Source of the DNA: Trachythela sp. YZ-2020
Taxonomy: Eukaryota > Cnidaria > Anthozoa > Malacalcyonacea > Clavulariidae
DNA: 64,000 nucleotides
Reading direction: 5' to 3'
Assembly (NCBI GenBank): GCA_016169945.1
Contig: JADLSH010000359.1
Span: forward strand, 124,001 to 188,000
In this document: in pieces, positions 33,011 through 45,650 of the stretch
How the letters are laid out: every line of letters starts with the position of its first letter
Numbering within the stretch: the stretch's first letter is position 1
Notes under the pieces: model-generated
Told to the model about the DNA's origin: nothing
What the model saw: the letters and a program-made list of their open reading frames with translations, nothing else
Databases searched by the model: none
Made by a program: the position numbers and the translations under genes

Positions 33011-35165
33011 AGGCTTCTTCTCTTATTACTTCAGAAACTGAGATCTCAATATTGGAGAGCGTATTATGCATCCCTGAGGCTGAATCATAGTTAGAAAAGC
33101 TGTTGCTTACATCAGTCTCGCAGCATCACTGAATAGTGAATACTGAGTGGAAAAATACGATAAAATGTATTATAATAACGTTGATAAAATTTAATATAGG
33201 CCTGTTACAACGGTCAGTCAACCGCCGTGATTAGAAGCAGTTTTACAGCTTTCGAAAGCTACCTTTTAATTAAACAGTCTGTAGCTGTTTTGTTTTCCAG
33301 TTTCGGCAGGGCAAACCCAACTTAAAGCAATATTTCTATAAACATCACAAAATTTGGGTTCCATGGAATTGTGTTAATTTACAGATTGGTGAATGCGGCC
33401 CCCCTCACTCTCTCAGTCCAGTAGCGTAGCCAGGGTTTTGACTTTGGACGGGCAAAACAAACATAGATTCCGAATTGGAATACGACAACCAATGGTGTGA
33501 GAATGCCAGGGGGTTCCGGGGGCTTGTTTTGAATTTCTAGGGTCTCCAGAAAAGGATTTGACGCATTCTGAGACGAGTTCTGAAGAAAAATCATAACCAC
33601 GAAAAAGCCATTTTTCTTGTTATTCCAGACAATCCCACTTTCCTCCCACTTTCTGCCCAGATTTCAACTTTTCACAAAGTTGGTGTTTGGCTGACATGCA
33701 GTTATGGTTCTATTATGCCATTTATTCTAGAAATGTATAATATATTAAATAAATAGGCGCCCATGAAGCTTTACATGTGACACAGACATCCTTAAGCAGT
33801 TAAGCCCCCAAACGACATCCCTTAGTCAAACAACGGTCAAAACATAGAACTGGGGTATTGCATTTAACACATACCTCCCTGTCGGTGACCATAATTTCCA
33901 GTCGTATTTGTTTTAGCCTTGTCTCGTTTATGAATAGGATTTGGGCAGGTGTTCATTTCGCCTCTCCCTTCGCTTTTTCTCCTCCCCCCCTAACTTCTCA
34001 CCTGGCGCGCGCTCTCAAAAAAAAAGCGCGCGCTCTAAACAAAATCGGCCTCCCCCACAATAGAACGCCTGCCACGCAGGCTACATCAAGACATGCATTT
34101 AGTTTCTCACTTTCTCAGTATGTTTGTTAAGTTTAAATTTCAGCGATGGAATATGGAGGATTTTATTTGATCCTTTAACCCCTCTCAAAACAGCAATTTT
34201 GTTCAAATATCCGTCTGGAAAAGTTGAGCAATTAAAGTTAAATTGTTCGTAGGACGAAGATTCCAGTGTACTGTATTTCCTGTTTATAAAAAACTAAGTA
34301 AAATAACACATACTTTAATATTCTCGTACAGCTACTCCATGAAATACAGTTCATACAGAATCCATATAATGTATTAAAACCTTTTGAAGTCTTAGGAGAT
34401 CATAATATCTACAGAAATTTTTAAAACAAAAGACCAAAAGTACTTCCCATTGTTAGATCCTTTACTTCAATCGGACATCCGTCAAACGAAGGTACCTTCG
34501 GAAGTTACTGCAAAGATTGATTTCCGAACGCCGAAGATATTCCCGCGGGTTTCGTGGAATTTGCGTGTAAAGAATACGGTGGTACACAAAACCTCTGACG
34601 CAAAACAGTATTTCTCTATAAAACCACAGATAAAACTGAGGGATTTCCTTCTTAAAATTAAAAAAAAATAACGTACTAAATACAAAGTAGAAAGAATTTC
34701 CTGGCGAAAAATAAAGTAGGTAATAAACTAAAAGCACGTTGATTATATCATCAAAGGATGCCTGTATATATAAATATATAAATTGAATATACAAAGCCTA
34801 CAAACACTGGTTGATGCGGGGATTATTTTAAGGAAATTATATCACTACAAAGAACAAAAAATAGGAAGCATTTGAACGTAGAGGCATGTTAAATAGCTTA
34901 ATAGCATGAAACCTCTTGAAAAAAATGAAGGTGCCTCTTAAAACATTTTTACTTCCGGTTACAGTGTAAAAATAGTTTAAAATCGAAAGTCATTTTTTTG
35001 GGGACTTTTAGCTCGATCTCTAAGTATCGGTTTATGAATGTAAATATTGCTTGGTAAGGATATTTACATGCAAATAAAACATCTCTAGACTTCAAATTCA
35101 ACAAAAAAACGACTTCTTAACGCTCAAGGTGACTGTGAAGTGAGGGACTTTGAACAGGAAGTGAG
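33010..35165. other. Gene-free stretch, repeat fragments
   Basis: At 33418-33435 there is one hAT-type end (CAGTAGCGTAGCCAGGG) without a visible partner. At about 34010-34085 there are inverted GCGCGCGCTCT blocks and a GCCTGCCACGCAGGCTA palindrome. At about 34290-34420 the sequence is paralogous to 50815-50915 (TACTTTAATATTCTCGTACA and following), which marks a shared edge of duplication units B and C. Confidence 0.5.
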
Positions 35166-35177
35166 GAACTTTGCAAA

Positions 35178-36733
35178 TAGGCCTTCCCGATTATGCTAGC
35201 ATAATTTTCAGCATAATTTGGGTTACAATTCCATGACACGCACGAAATAGGGTTAGGGTTAGGGATTGGGTCGGGATTGGGGTCAAGATCAAAGAGAAAT
35301 ATTCGTGATTGCGTGTCATGGAATTATAACCATAATTTGGCTTAACCAGCATATTTTTAGCATTTTTCTAAAAAAAGAATGGCTAGCATAATTTAGCATT
35401 TTTCGCTAATTTTGTCTGCATTCTGATCGTTAAAAAGCAAAACTTTACATGTTTTTGTTGTTCATAGTGTTCATGCAGTTTTAATGACCTTTGGAAAACT
35501 TTATTTCCTCATGAAGTCCGTTTCCACTATCATATAATACGGAATTACAAATCTGAAAGTGGAAGTTTTAACATTTAAAGTATAAACATTATATTTGCAT
35601 GAACCTTTGGTTAACGAAAAGCACACGTTATGCCTTATTTTGTTTGTGTTTCTTCTAAATAAAGCCAAGCATTTTTTAACCAAAGGAGCATAATTTTAAA
35701 AAATGAGTATATTACGGAAATCAGTAAAGTGTTAACAGCGCGACTTGGAATTCAAAACGCACAGAGCCGTTTAATCAATCGTTTTCAAAATTCGTTGAAG
35801 TCACGTGGCCAAAAGAATTGATCATTTTGATCACGTGACTTGGTTGTTTTTCAATGCACGAGTCATGACATTTCGCTATTTTTAGCTTTTGGCGCGTAAA
35901 TTAGCTAATCTCCTTGTATATAGTCAACAACATGTCTTCGACCGTGCAAATACTTGTGAAAATTATATACTCTTATTATGCAAGAAAGCGGACAACACCA
36001 TTTTTTATCACAGAAGAAGAAATTCTTTCCAACGATTTCTTTGATTTTCAACGAGATCTTCTACTAGCGGGCGCGTTTGTAACATTTCTACTTACGGCGT
36101 TGTCGTCCACCAGCTGTGCCTGGAGACTCAAAATTAAAACGATGGCCTGGATGGTTAACTCTTTGTGTTTTACTAGCAGATCTTTAATTTGCATTTCGAA
36201 ATACGCCGGGGACAGATCAACTTCAAGATTTCCAGATCAACTTCAAAATTGTAGTGGTGCATTTGCAGTCTGGCAAGATGGGGCACTTCGTGTATTATTC
36301 TTTCTTTAAAAGAATAAAAATCGTTGGAAAGAATTTCTTCTTCTGTGATAAAAAATGGTGTTGTCCGCTTTCTTGCATAATAAGAGTATATAATTTTCAC
36401 AAGTATTTGCACGGTCGAAGACATGTTGTTGACTATATACAAGGAGATTAGCTAAATACGCGCCAAAAGCTAAAAATAGCGAAATGTCATGACTCATGAC
36501 TCGTGCATTGAAAAACAACCAAGTCACGTGACCAAAATGATCAATTCTTTTGGCCACGTGACTTCAACGAATTTTGAAAACGATTGATTAAACGGCTTTG
36601 TGCGTTTTGAATTCCAAGTCGCGCTGTTAACACTTTACTGATTTCCGTAATAATTTGAGCATAATTTTGGGGGAAAACGAGCATTGCTAGGAGCATAAAA
36701 TGCCAGTTTTACTAGCATATCGGGAAGGGCCTA
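35178..36733. mobile_element. hAT-like composite element with nested palindromes
   Basis: Outer ends TAGGCCTTCCCGAT ... ATCGGGAAGGGCCTA, with an 8-bp duplication TTTGCAAA at 35170-35177 and 36734-36741. Inside is a second palindrome with arms of about 330 bp (35711-36038 and 36318-36651) around a 280-bp centre. A minor palindrome at 35220-35335 has AATTCCATGACACGC arms enclosing GGGTTAGGGTTAGGG. Each large arm carries the same short protein start (MSSTVQILVKIIYSYYARKR) pointing inwards. No complete transposase. Confidence 0.85.
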
Positions 36734-36909
36734 TTTGCAAAGGTTTAGGAACTTTGCAAAGTTCCTAAAACAGTAAAGGGCTTGCAAAAGGGTTTTTCAA
36801 AGTTGCAAATGTAATTAGGAAAATTGAAAATGAAACCCCTGTAACCCCTCTTCTCAGTTAATCGCAAAAATCCTTACAGCCTTCCCCCTAAAATCATAGA
36901 AATGTTAAG

Positions 36910-37044
36910 CCTGGTTTTCATTAAATCGCAAGAATCGCAATAGTCGCGCAATCGCAGGAATTGGACCAATCGCAATTGCAGAAATCGCAACCAGCCTATT
37001 TCTGTGACGACAATTGCGATATTTACGATTTAATGGAAACCAGG
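36910..37044. mobile_element. Small palindromic MITE with ATCGCA repeats
   Basis: Ends CCTGGTTTTCATTAAATCG and CGATTTAATGGAAACCAGG are inverted; between them are repeated AATCGCAA units. Its target duplication could not be fixed. A poly-C run follows at 37049-37061. Confidence 0.6.
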
Positions 37045-37189
37045 TGTATGCCCCCCCCCCCCCTTCCTCTTGAACCCCTCGTTATGTTTGATGTTTTTAA
37101 ATTTACTAAAATGGCAAAGAACCTATAGAGGTTCGACAGTTTCGCCTTGTTGGTAAATCCCTATATGTATGTAACAGTGGGAGCTAGGG

Positions 37190-37580
37190 AAATGGAGGGA
37201 AAATAACGAGACGAAACTGCAATCGACGAAGGAGCGAGCGAGAACGATCCAGTGTCAGAGCAAGCGCCTTTCACGTCTGAGTCTTGAGTTCGATTCTCGA
37301 TGCGGAGACTTTACTCGTCACGCTCATGTGAAAAGAGTAAGCTTCAACGCTCTGCCGAAAGTCATGGGTTTTCTTCGGGCACTCCGCTTTCCTCCCACAG
37401 GGATAGTTGATTTCCTCCCACAGGGATAGAATAGGAAAGTAATATCACAATTGTTGTAAAAATAGATAATGTGGTCTAAGTACGTAATATAGGTAAGCGA
37501 GATAATTGATGTAATCGGTCACTAAAAAGCCCCAATGGGGAATGAGATGAATGATGTATAATTATGTGTACGTATGTACT
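37190..37580 (+). repeat. tRNA-derived SINE
   Basis: A box-B-like GAGTTCGATTCTC follows an A-box-like region at about 55 bp. Then come the stretches TCATGGGTTTTCTTCGGGCA and CTCCGCTTTCCTCCCAC seen in the body of many invertebrate SINEs, and an AATGAGATGAATGATGTA tail. The CTCCCACAGGGATAG piece is tandemly duplicated. Assignment rests on the tRNA-like head and layout. Confidence 0.5.
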
Positions 37581-37800
37581 AATTTGTCAGTGGTGTCCAC
37601 GTTCTTACAAGATACTACGTACGTAAGTTGCTTTCGCCGATCACTTGTTCTAATCTATTTTTGTAGTCGCAAGTAATACTGCTTGTGTTGAGATTGAGCA
37701 CCGCGACAGTCTCTGAGTTACGACATCCCAAAGTCCATCATTAGGGTAAGATCCCAGACAAGCCCCATTCTCAAAAGAGCCAGGAAAGCCCCGGCCAACC

Positions 37801-38119
37801 CAGGCCCGTAGCTGGCTCTCAATTTTTGGGGGGGCACTCTTGCATGTCAGTCCACATTTATCAACTAATTTTTCCAAAGAAATTATTTCTTTTCTTGTCG
37901 ACCGGGGGGGGTTTCAAAAAATTTTCCCGGACAATAATGCCTATTACATTTCTAGTTTATTGCTTAAAACTTTAGACTTACCATGTAGAACATAATTTCT
38001 GCCAATATAATTATGCACTTTTTCTAAACAAAAATTACGTTTCGGTTATCGTGGTTAGGGGGGGGGGGGGCACAATTTCAATTTTATTTCCGTGCCTCCC
38101 CCCCTCAGCTACGGGCCTG
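37801..38119. mobile_element. hAT MITE (319 bp)
   Basis: Ends CAGGCCCGTAGC ... GCTACGGGCCTG; the 8-bp duplication GGCCAACC lies at 37793-37800 and 38120-38127. G-run (37826, 37904, 38056) and C-run blocks flank an AT-rich interior. Non-coding. Confidence 0.88.
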
Positions 38120-38489
38120 GGCCAACCCCAATCTCAACACAGAGCGAGGACAGTTCATGTCAAAGTACATTTCTGTTGCAGCAGAAGAGACACAACATAG
38201 GAAGACAGCAGGTCAGATGGTCTCTCTGCCCGTGTAGCGCCTTATTGCTACAAGGAATAAGACTCCACACACAATTATACGTTGAAAAAGCTTCAGCGTT
38301 GATATTTATTATCACAAAATATAGACTTTAAACGCAATGGTAAGTGAATATAAACTACAAAATATAAACTATCTAGTCAACGAAACTCGCCGTCTGTCAC
38401 TTGTTGCTCCCAGGGAAGGGAGGGTAAGTCCATTTTTACCTAGTGCCAGACCTCTGGCTAACACTACTACATTTGGACGACTTTAAGCT

Positions 38490-39640
38490 AAAATAATGAA
38501 AATATAGTGACATTTGCCTATTATACAGATTTTGCATTATTCACATTCTGATTCAGAGCCCGGTTAAGCAGTAGTCTATATATAGCCTTTACCTTTGTCG
38601 ATTTCTGACCATTTTTGTGGCTAGCCGATCACAGCAAACTAAGGCAATATCATAATGTTAAGATTAGGCTTACCCTAACAATGGCCTATGAAAAGCGAGA
38701 TATCATTCGATCTATATAACCCGTGTCTCGCAGCTTAAGGCCATGTGGCATGTTTAATACGCGATGGTCGAAGCGACTTTTGCCGCAACTTGCAACGCAA
38801 TTTTGGACACAGAATCACAGAGTTCTTGTTAGGTAAAAAGTATATTCGCAGAGAAATTGTGGGCATATATCAATCTCGTTTTACTTTGCCGATATTTTTT
38901 TTGCTAAACACACCCAGAAGGCAACAAAGAAATGAATGAGATTAATAATATCGGCGGAGTGAAACGGGCCGGGGCCACGTTCACTAGCTGTTTTTCTGTG
39001 CGTACATTTCTACATAACATGGCTCTGCAGAACTCCCCCCCCCCCAATAATTTCCTCATTTTACTTTCAGGATTTTACTTCTTTTCATACTATATATATT
39101 TTCTTGCAGGGCCAACTACAATCAACTTATTTGTATCGAGAAGGGGGGTGTGGGGGTGAAAATGGGTGGAATGATGGCAGTCGCACTCATATTAAAAAGC
39201 TATTCAAAATGCAAAAAAGGGCGGCCCGAATAATCACGGGATCAAATTATGAAGTAAGATCAAAGGATATATTTGAAAGCTGAGGCTGGAAATCGATTGA
39301 AAAAACGCTTAAGAAACGTGAAATTAATGACTATGACATTCAAGGCCTTACAAGGCGAACTACCAGAATACATAACGGATATGTTCAAACTTAGCCACAA
39401 TGACGTGTATCCTCTAAGGAGTAATGACTGTAAACTTTATTTAAAAAAACCCAACACTGATTTCATGAAGAAGTCCTTTTCATACCGGGGAGCTTAATAT
39501 TACTTTAACGAGTTGGAGAGGCATAGTCAGAAAAATTGTCACAGGCTGAAACTACCTATCAATAGAGCAAAATAAATCGTTATTACATCTTTAAAATGAA
39601 TTATTCAGCCGCAAAGAAATAACGAATATTGCCCACCCCT
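38490..39640. repeat. Segmental duplication, unit B side
   Basis: Paralogous to 53720-55340 plus 56625-56725. Shared marks include AGCTAAAATAATGAAAATAT, AAGCGAGATATCATTCGATC, GCGATGGTCGAAGCGACTTT, GTTCTTGTTAGGTAAAAAGT and ATAATATCGGCGGAGTGAAA in the same order. This copy carries a shorter version of the LINE remnant. It links units B and C as duplicates. Confidence 0.85.
39160..39535 (+). pseudogene. LINE C-terminal remnant in unit B
   Basis: Same LINE family as 16073-16591: KLFKMQKRAARIITG, EVRSKDIFES, ALQGELPEYI, NTDFMKKSFSYRGA. It carries a nonsense codon (GAAAGCTGA), frameshifts and an internal deletion that joins RGA directly to the last bases of the frame (ELERHSQ-like). The 3'UTR hairpin is lost. 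Confidence 0.75.
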
Positions 39641-39659
39641 TTTGTATTTTTAGACGTAA

Positions 39660-42371
39660 GCAAAAGATATAAGCATAAGATATTGGGCATAAGATATAAG
39701 CAAAAAGGGGGAAGAATGATTTAGTTCAGAAGAGTGTTATAATGAAAATGCAGGAAGCCCCATGCAGAGGCTTAAGATTACAAGAATACAAACATCTCAA
39801 GCTCCAGAGGCTCAATATCTGGGAGATTATCTGGAAGAGGATCCCCAGACCACCCGACAAGTTCGCACACCTCCCGTTCACCATCTTCTTGTTAGGTCCC
39901 ATTTCCTTGTTTCCCCAGTGAAGAATTTTTAAAAAAGGCCCTGGTATTTTCAGATATGAAATAGATAGACGCTCGTGGATTTTCTTTGCTAAGAATCACA
40001 TTGTGAGTTTTCTCTAAGACTATAATTGCCTGATGAAATTCCAGAAGAAGCCAGACTTCAATTACAGGTCAATAGACCAATTGGAGCTTATCATTATACG
40101 CGCATAGCCTCGACTTCATTCTTTTGAAAACACACAGAAACTTCAAACTTTACGTAAGATTGAATAGATTTCAAAAGAATGAAGTCGAGGCTATGCGTGT
40201 ATAATGGTACGCTCCAGTAATTCTGTAAATGATCTATGAATTAAACTAAATCACGAACCGATGGCTCTTTACACAAATTCCGCGAGAATTTCTACAATAA
40301 TCTATAAATTCCAAGATTTTTTACGAGAAAAGCTTTCGAAATACATTTGGACACAAATCAAAGCAATAACAATTCAATGTCATCTTACATCGTTTTCATG
40401 CAAATATTTGCTAACATTATGGACTCGCTATATAAACGCTCGCATAGTAACCACCTTTAATGAACTTGAAAATGATGTAAGATGGCATAGAAATGTCGTT
40501 CAATTAAAATATAAAGATTTATCGCTTTCATTCGTGTCAAAAGTTTTCATTCCTTTCAAAAATGCTTTGAAACATGACAACAGCACCAAGAATAAAAACA
40601 AATGATTTATTCGAACTTTATATAAAATATTTACATATCACGCTTGAAATAACACATGAAGTAAAGTTAACTGGACACCCAAAATAACTATTAAAGCTTA
40701 TCTAGTTAGGTGTTCATTAAATGGTAACGTTGGAATTATTTACTATCATTTTGTGTGATATAAAATTACTTTGCTCTAAAATTGATTACGATTGGAAAAC
40801 TTATCATTAAGATATGTTACTATTAATAGTCTATATGCAAAAATGTTAAATCAATAATAATATCTAAATATTTTGACCTTGCAATATTAATATCTAATCA
40901 TTTTAACCCTATTTTTTCTTTCTAATCTACATGCATTAAACGTCTTATTTTCTTCGGGGAAAGCTGTTCATTCAGTTACGCACACATGCATGCAGTTCTG
41001 CACAGTATATTTCCTAATTCAGCCCATAATGCCATTTTGTCACAACATATGTTCGTCAATGATTGATTGCAATTATTTCGTAGCACAAAATCTTCACCGT
41101 ACGTGCTGTTTCGCCGTAAACGAGATTCATTTCCTTCTCAGTCCATTCAGATCTCCACAATAAAGGGTCAGTTTTGTACTTTTGTTTATGCTCAATTAAA
41201 ATAGTCGACACGTCACCAGTATTTGAATAATATAGACTCCACATTACACCAAGTGTTCTACAGGTATGCAGCACACTCCACGTTAATACAATGTTAATAG
41301 GCTACTTTAGTGAAATTTGTGAAAACTTTCAACACGAATAACAATAGCTTTATTGATCCACGCGACCAATGTTTGTGTTTAGCCCGCGATTATTGTCATT
41401 TGCACACATTTCTATAGCCAAATACAGCAACTATCTAACAAGGAAATGAACGTGAATGTACTGTTATTCTTTAGTAGATCGCCCTTTCGTATTCCAGTTA
41501 CTTGCACTTGAAAGGTTAAAGTTCGCGAATTTCAGATGTATAATGTAGTCAGACCATTACGAGTGATTCCTTCTTTCATTTAATACGTCTTTAATGGAAT
41601 TTCAACGAACATGGTATATTCCCAAGCATATTGCAACAAAGAAAGTACGGTGCTGTTTTGCTTTACGGTGAAAGATAAATGTTTAGTTGAAGTTGTCCCG
41701 GCTGAATTCTATAATCCTTTCCTGCCATTAGCGCAAAATTATATGGCAACAATTATCTTCATAAATTTCTTTCCAACGAGGTGTGCAACATAAACGTATT
41801 TCTTGAACAGCATGTACGTTAAACTGATCTCGAAGCAGTTTTATTAAAGGATTAATAATTCTGGAACCGTTTCCAATGTTGGAATAATAATATATACTGT
41901 TGAAAGTTATTTCATGTTCTTATGTTCCATTCTTTCAACGAGGACTTGTATAATCCCAAATATATATAGTAACATATTTGTCAGTTTGTACGAAACGCTA
42001 CGACGATTTAAGCAGTTGATCAAGGATCTTTCACTTTCTACTGCGGTTTGATGATCTCCAGCCATGCAACAAAAGCTGACAACATTGCTTTTAAAAATGT
42101 CTCCACGTTTGCATATTTTAACAAGGCAAGCTACGAGCAGTTCTTCGAAATGGTACTTTTGAGGTGGTGATGGTTTCAACCGGAAGAGGGAATATATATT
42201 TTCAAGCTATGTCAACGCTTTGCAACGTTTTTTGTAGCCTTTGATTAACTCGCCATTCCTTTTCATCACTCTGAGAAAAATTGTTAATTGGCGAAACAGC
42301 AACATGACGTGTAAATTTCATCCAAGTTTGATTTTCTTTACGAAAGTACACGCATTTTCATTCGATCTTTT
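39660..42371. repeat. R block, copy B, truncated by a deletion
   Basis: Matches copy A from its start through about position 22207 of A, then ends abruptly at TTCGATCTTTT and passes into the middle of NLR gene 2. The hairpin is at about 40085-40220. The relic gene frames at 42179-41907 and 41274-41056 are open longer than in A (GDVSTILIEHKQKYKTDPLL is intact), but a stop lies upstream in the same segment. Confidence 0.82.
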
Positions 42372-43420
42372 GGGGACACACAGGCTATTAATTCATCAGA
42401 TACTGACAGACATCCATCGGTATCAGCCACTTGATCAAAGCTTGCAAGACGTTGTGTTAAACCACTATTCCAGAGCTGCGGGGTGCTATTGTCTCCGATT
42501 AAAATAACACCGTCTCTCACAACTGAAAAATTGAATTTACTCAAATGTTTACAAGGTTTTGAACATTTGTTATTTGAAACAAGGTCGTAAACAGTAAATC
42601 TCGGGGCCGACGCGTTATAGAAATACACAAAATCGCAATTTGTAGATATGTTTGAAAAGACTTGTATGTCGCGAGGCTGTTCCTCTATATCTACTAAACC
42701 CTCTATACTAAACACCTGCATCACGTTTGAGTTGCAAGAGTAGATCAGCACCCTTTTATCCTCTATTAAAAAGTACCTAAGGGCATACAAAGGCCAATAA
42801 ACCATATCAATGAATATTTTCTTTACCTTTGAAAACCAAGAATGCTCTGGATTCTGCAAGAAACATTGCAGTTCGTGAGAATCGTGAACATTACTTGGTA
42901 AGATTACTTCGTCCTTGTACACTGGATTAGGATTATAATCTTGAGGAGGAGAGAAATCATGATTCACATTTTGTATAAAAAGTTGATTATCACAACAAAA
43001 CCAAGAGTTTTGTCCAAAAGTGGAAACAATTCCCACTGGAAACTTAGTTTTCAATTGCATTGACTTACGGTGGTAATCATTTGTTATATCGTAAACATTG
43101 AAGACGTTATCAATATCAATGGTACCCAAATAGTTGCCACTAGCAGTGAAAGAAAAAGAGAATAGCGTTTTACATGGAAGACATTTCTCCTTTTTGCCGC
43201 TTAAAACGTTCCAAACAATCAAGTTATTACCATAGTTTGTGACCATTCTGCTACTATCCAAAGAGAAACAAGAATTACTAAATTTAGAACAACTTTGATC
43301 ACATTCAAATGGTCCAGTTGTCACAGTTCCCTGCAATGTAAGCGGCTGGTCGAGTCTACCAGGCAATATCAAGCTTTTACGAGGGTGAAAAACAATACAA
43401 TGTGGCAACATCCAGGGAAA

Positions 43421-43583
43421 AGCATAACCATCATCATCATCATCGCCATCGTCATCGTCATCATCATCGCCATCGTCATCGTCATCATCATCGCCATCGT
43501 CATCGTCATCATCATCGCCATCGTCATCGTCATCGTCATCGTCATCGCCATCGTCATCCCCATCACCATCATCATCCACTACA
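43421..43583 (-). repeat. In-frame GAT/GAC microsatellite in NLR gene 2
   Basis: On the plus strand this is CATCATCGCCATCGTCATCG repeated; on the coding strand it adds about 50 residues, nearly all Asp with spaced Gly, between WD40 repeats. Gene 1 has only PLLPNYIGGPC at this place. The length stays a multiple of three. Confidence 0.93.
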
Positions 43584-45452
43584 TCAAAATAAAATGGATG
43601 AAAAGAGACTTTCACCTTGATATCCTGTATTTTCCACTCGGACTTACAAGTTGCTAATGAAAAGAGTTCAATTCCACCCTGCCTATAACTACAGACAACG
43701 TAATCATGCTTAGGAGATATGTCGATACCTGATATTTGGCCAGAAAGAAGACAATGGGCTTCAAGTGCATCATCTTTGCTACTTTTCTTACTAAACTCTA
43801 GATAAGTAATATCCTTGTAGCGTGTTTCAAGCAAAGTTGACGCTTTCAACGAAAGTTCCTCTCCACCTTCGTTGACAACATTTTGTAAAAAGGTTTGGGG
43901 GTATTCTCTTAACAAGAAGGCAAACTTTCTAATGAGGAGAAACAATCGCCTTACCGTTGCTCTCGTGCTATCAGAAACATCATTGTACATCTTATGATTG
44001 GTAAGGCTAGTGATATTACTTAAAGTAAGATCTACATTGACATAAGCACTAGCAAAGAGAACTTCTAAGTCAGTGACATAATCACTTACAAAACATTCTA
44101 GCTTACCTGAGATTTCCGGTCTGTTTAGCATATGCACTATGCAGTATTTGATTGAATACATGACCGCGGCACTAGACCTGGCTATATCCCTAACATCTCC
44201 TTCTTTCAATTCATTCAATTTCGTAACGCATATATCAAAAAGGATTTGATGACCATATGGCACATCAACAGAATAATCATGCTCGGTGTTATCGACAAGC
44301 CAATCTCTTACTGATTTATGAAAGAAGGAAATAGATTTGTCTTCCTTGATGACAAAAAGAGAGGAAATAGAATTAATGGCTTTTCTTAACTTTTGCCTTG
44401 TCCCTGGTGAATTCTCAAAACTAAAGAGGGTTAAAAGAAAAGCTTCTGGCAATGGCTCCTTAGCTATTGCAAGAGCACTTAAAACGGAACGGAATTCTTT
44501 TATAGAAATTTCCAAGTTGCTAATAAATTCGAGTTCCAATCTTTCGAAACACATTTCATAATACTTCTCAACACCTTCTGGCAAACTATCAATGCTGGAT
44601 ATGAATGATTCGTCCTTATAAATTTGGGAAAGAAAGAATGCATACAGCATTAGACCGCCACATTTTTCAGCTAAAATATTAATAAGATCTGCAGTGGGGG
44701 CACTGGCGCTTGAAATTCTCCCCTGTAAGACCAGTTTGACGTCATTCAAATTTCGTTCATCATTAGGTTCAATATACAAGGGGTTTAGTTTTTTAAACTT
44801 ATCAATAAGTTTTTTCTCTGGTCTTGTAGTAATCACAAAACGAATAAAAGAAGGAAGTTTGTGAAAATGATTGGAAATTAAACTACCAAGGTCATCCCTT
44901 CCATTGTACTCAGTTTCATCAAGAGCATCTAGTACAATCAATATACGCTTTCCAGGATCAGCAATACCTGAAAACGGTTCTTTAAAAAGAATGGAAAATA
45001 GCCCTTCAATATTCATATCGTTTAACGATTGTCCGAGATTGCCAGAAAGCTTCTCGACAAGAGCTTCCTTGTACGGGGGAACAACTTTACAAAGGTGCCA
45101 AGCTAAAGACTGGAGAAGAAATTTTGGATTGTTGTATCGACTGTTATTGTACCGAAAGAAATGAGATGCACCAACGTACTCAGCAAACCTTTTACAGATA
45201 ACAGCGGCAATAACAGACTTACCCATGCCAGCAAGGCCAGAAATAATAAACGCACGATTTGGGGAAGTTTCATCATTAAACCAGGTAGAAACTTGGTGAA
45301 AAACCCACTCTCTAGTACCTTCCGTAAACCTATCGTAATGAAAATCAATCTCACTCTTGAAGTTGAACGAAACAAGATGTTTGTTTAAAACAGCGTCCGA
45401 ACGAGATTCGTCGTCTCTTTTAACAAGAGCTTTCACGCCATCATTAATATCA

Positions 45453-45555
45453 TTCAAAACATTCCGATTTTCATTCAAAACTTTCCGATTTTCATTCAAA
45501 ACATTCTGACTCTCATTCAAAACATTCTGATTTTCATTCAAAGCATTCATGATTT
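45453..45555 (-). repeat. 21-bp minisatellite in the HEPN-NACHT linker of NLR gene 2
   Basis: Near-exact 21-bp units (plus strand TTCATTCAAAACATTCTGAT-like) encode tandem 7-residue blocks: LNENQNV, LNESQNV, LNENRKV, LNENRNV, then LNDINDG. Gene 1 has one such block (LNDISDD). Heptads with a leading Leu suggest an extended coiled coil. Confidence 0.9.
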
Positions 45556-45650
45556 TATTTTCGTCTTTATTCCATTCTTTCAAGACTCGTTCCACTTCCT
45601 CTTCTCCACACAGCTCATTTTCTAGTCTATCTATTTCCTTCTGGTCTATC

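Noticed and set aside
35914..36309. 131-codon plus-strand gene
   Set aside because: Its first ~40 codons are repeated inverted on the other side of a palindrome in a hAT-like element, so it is part of the element. It is kept only as a finding.
43402..43620. His/Arg-rich plus-strand frame
   Set aside because: It is the other strand of the GAT/GAC microsatellite in NLR gene 2; repeats are open in several frames.
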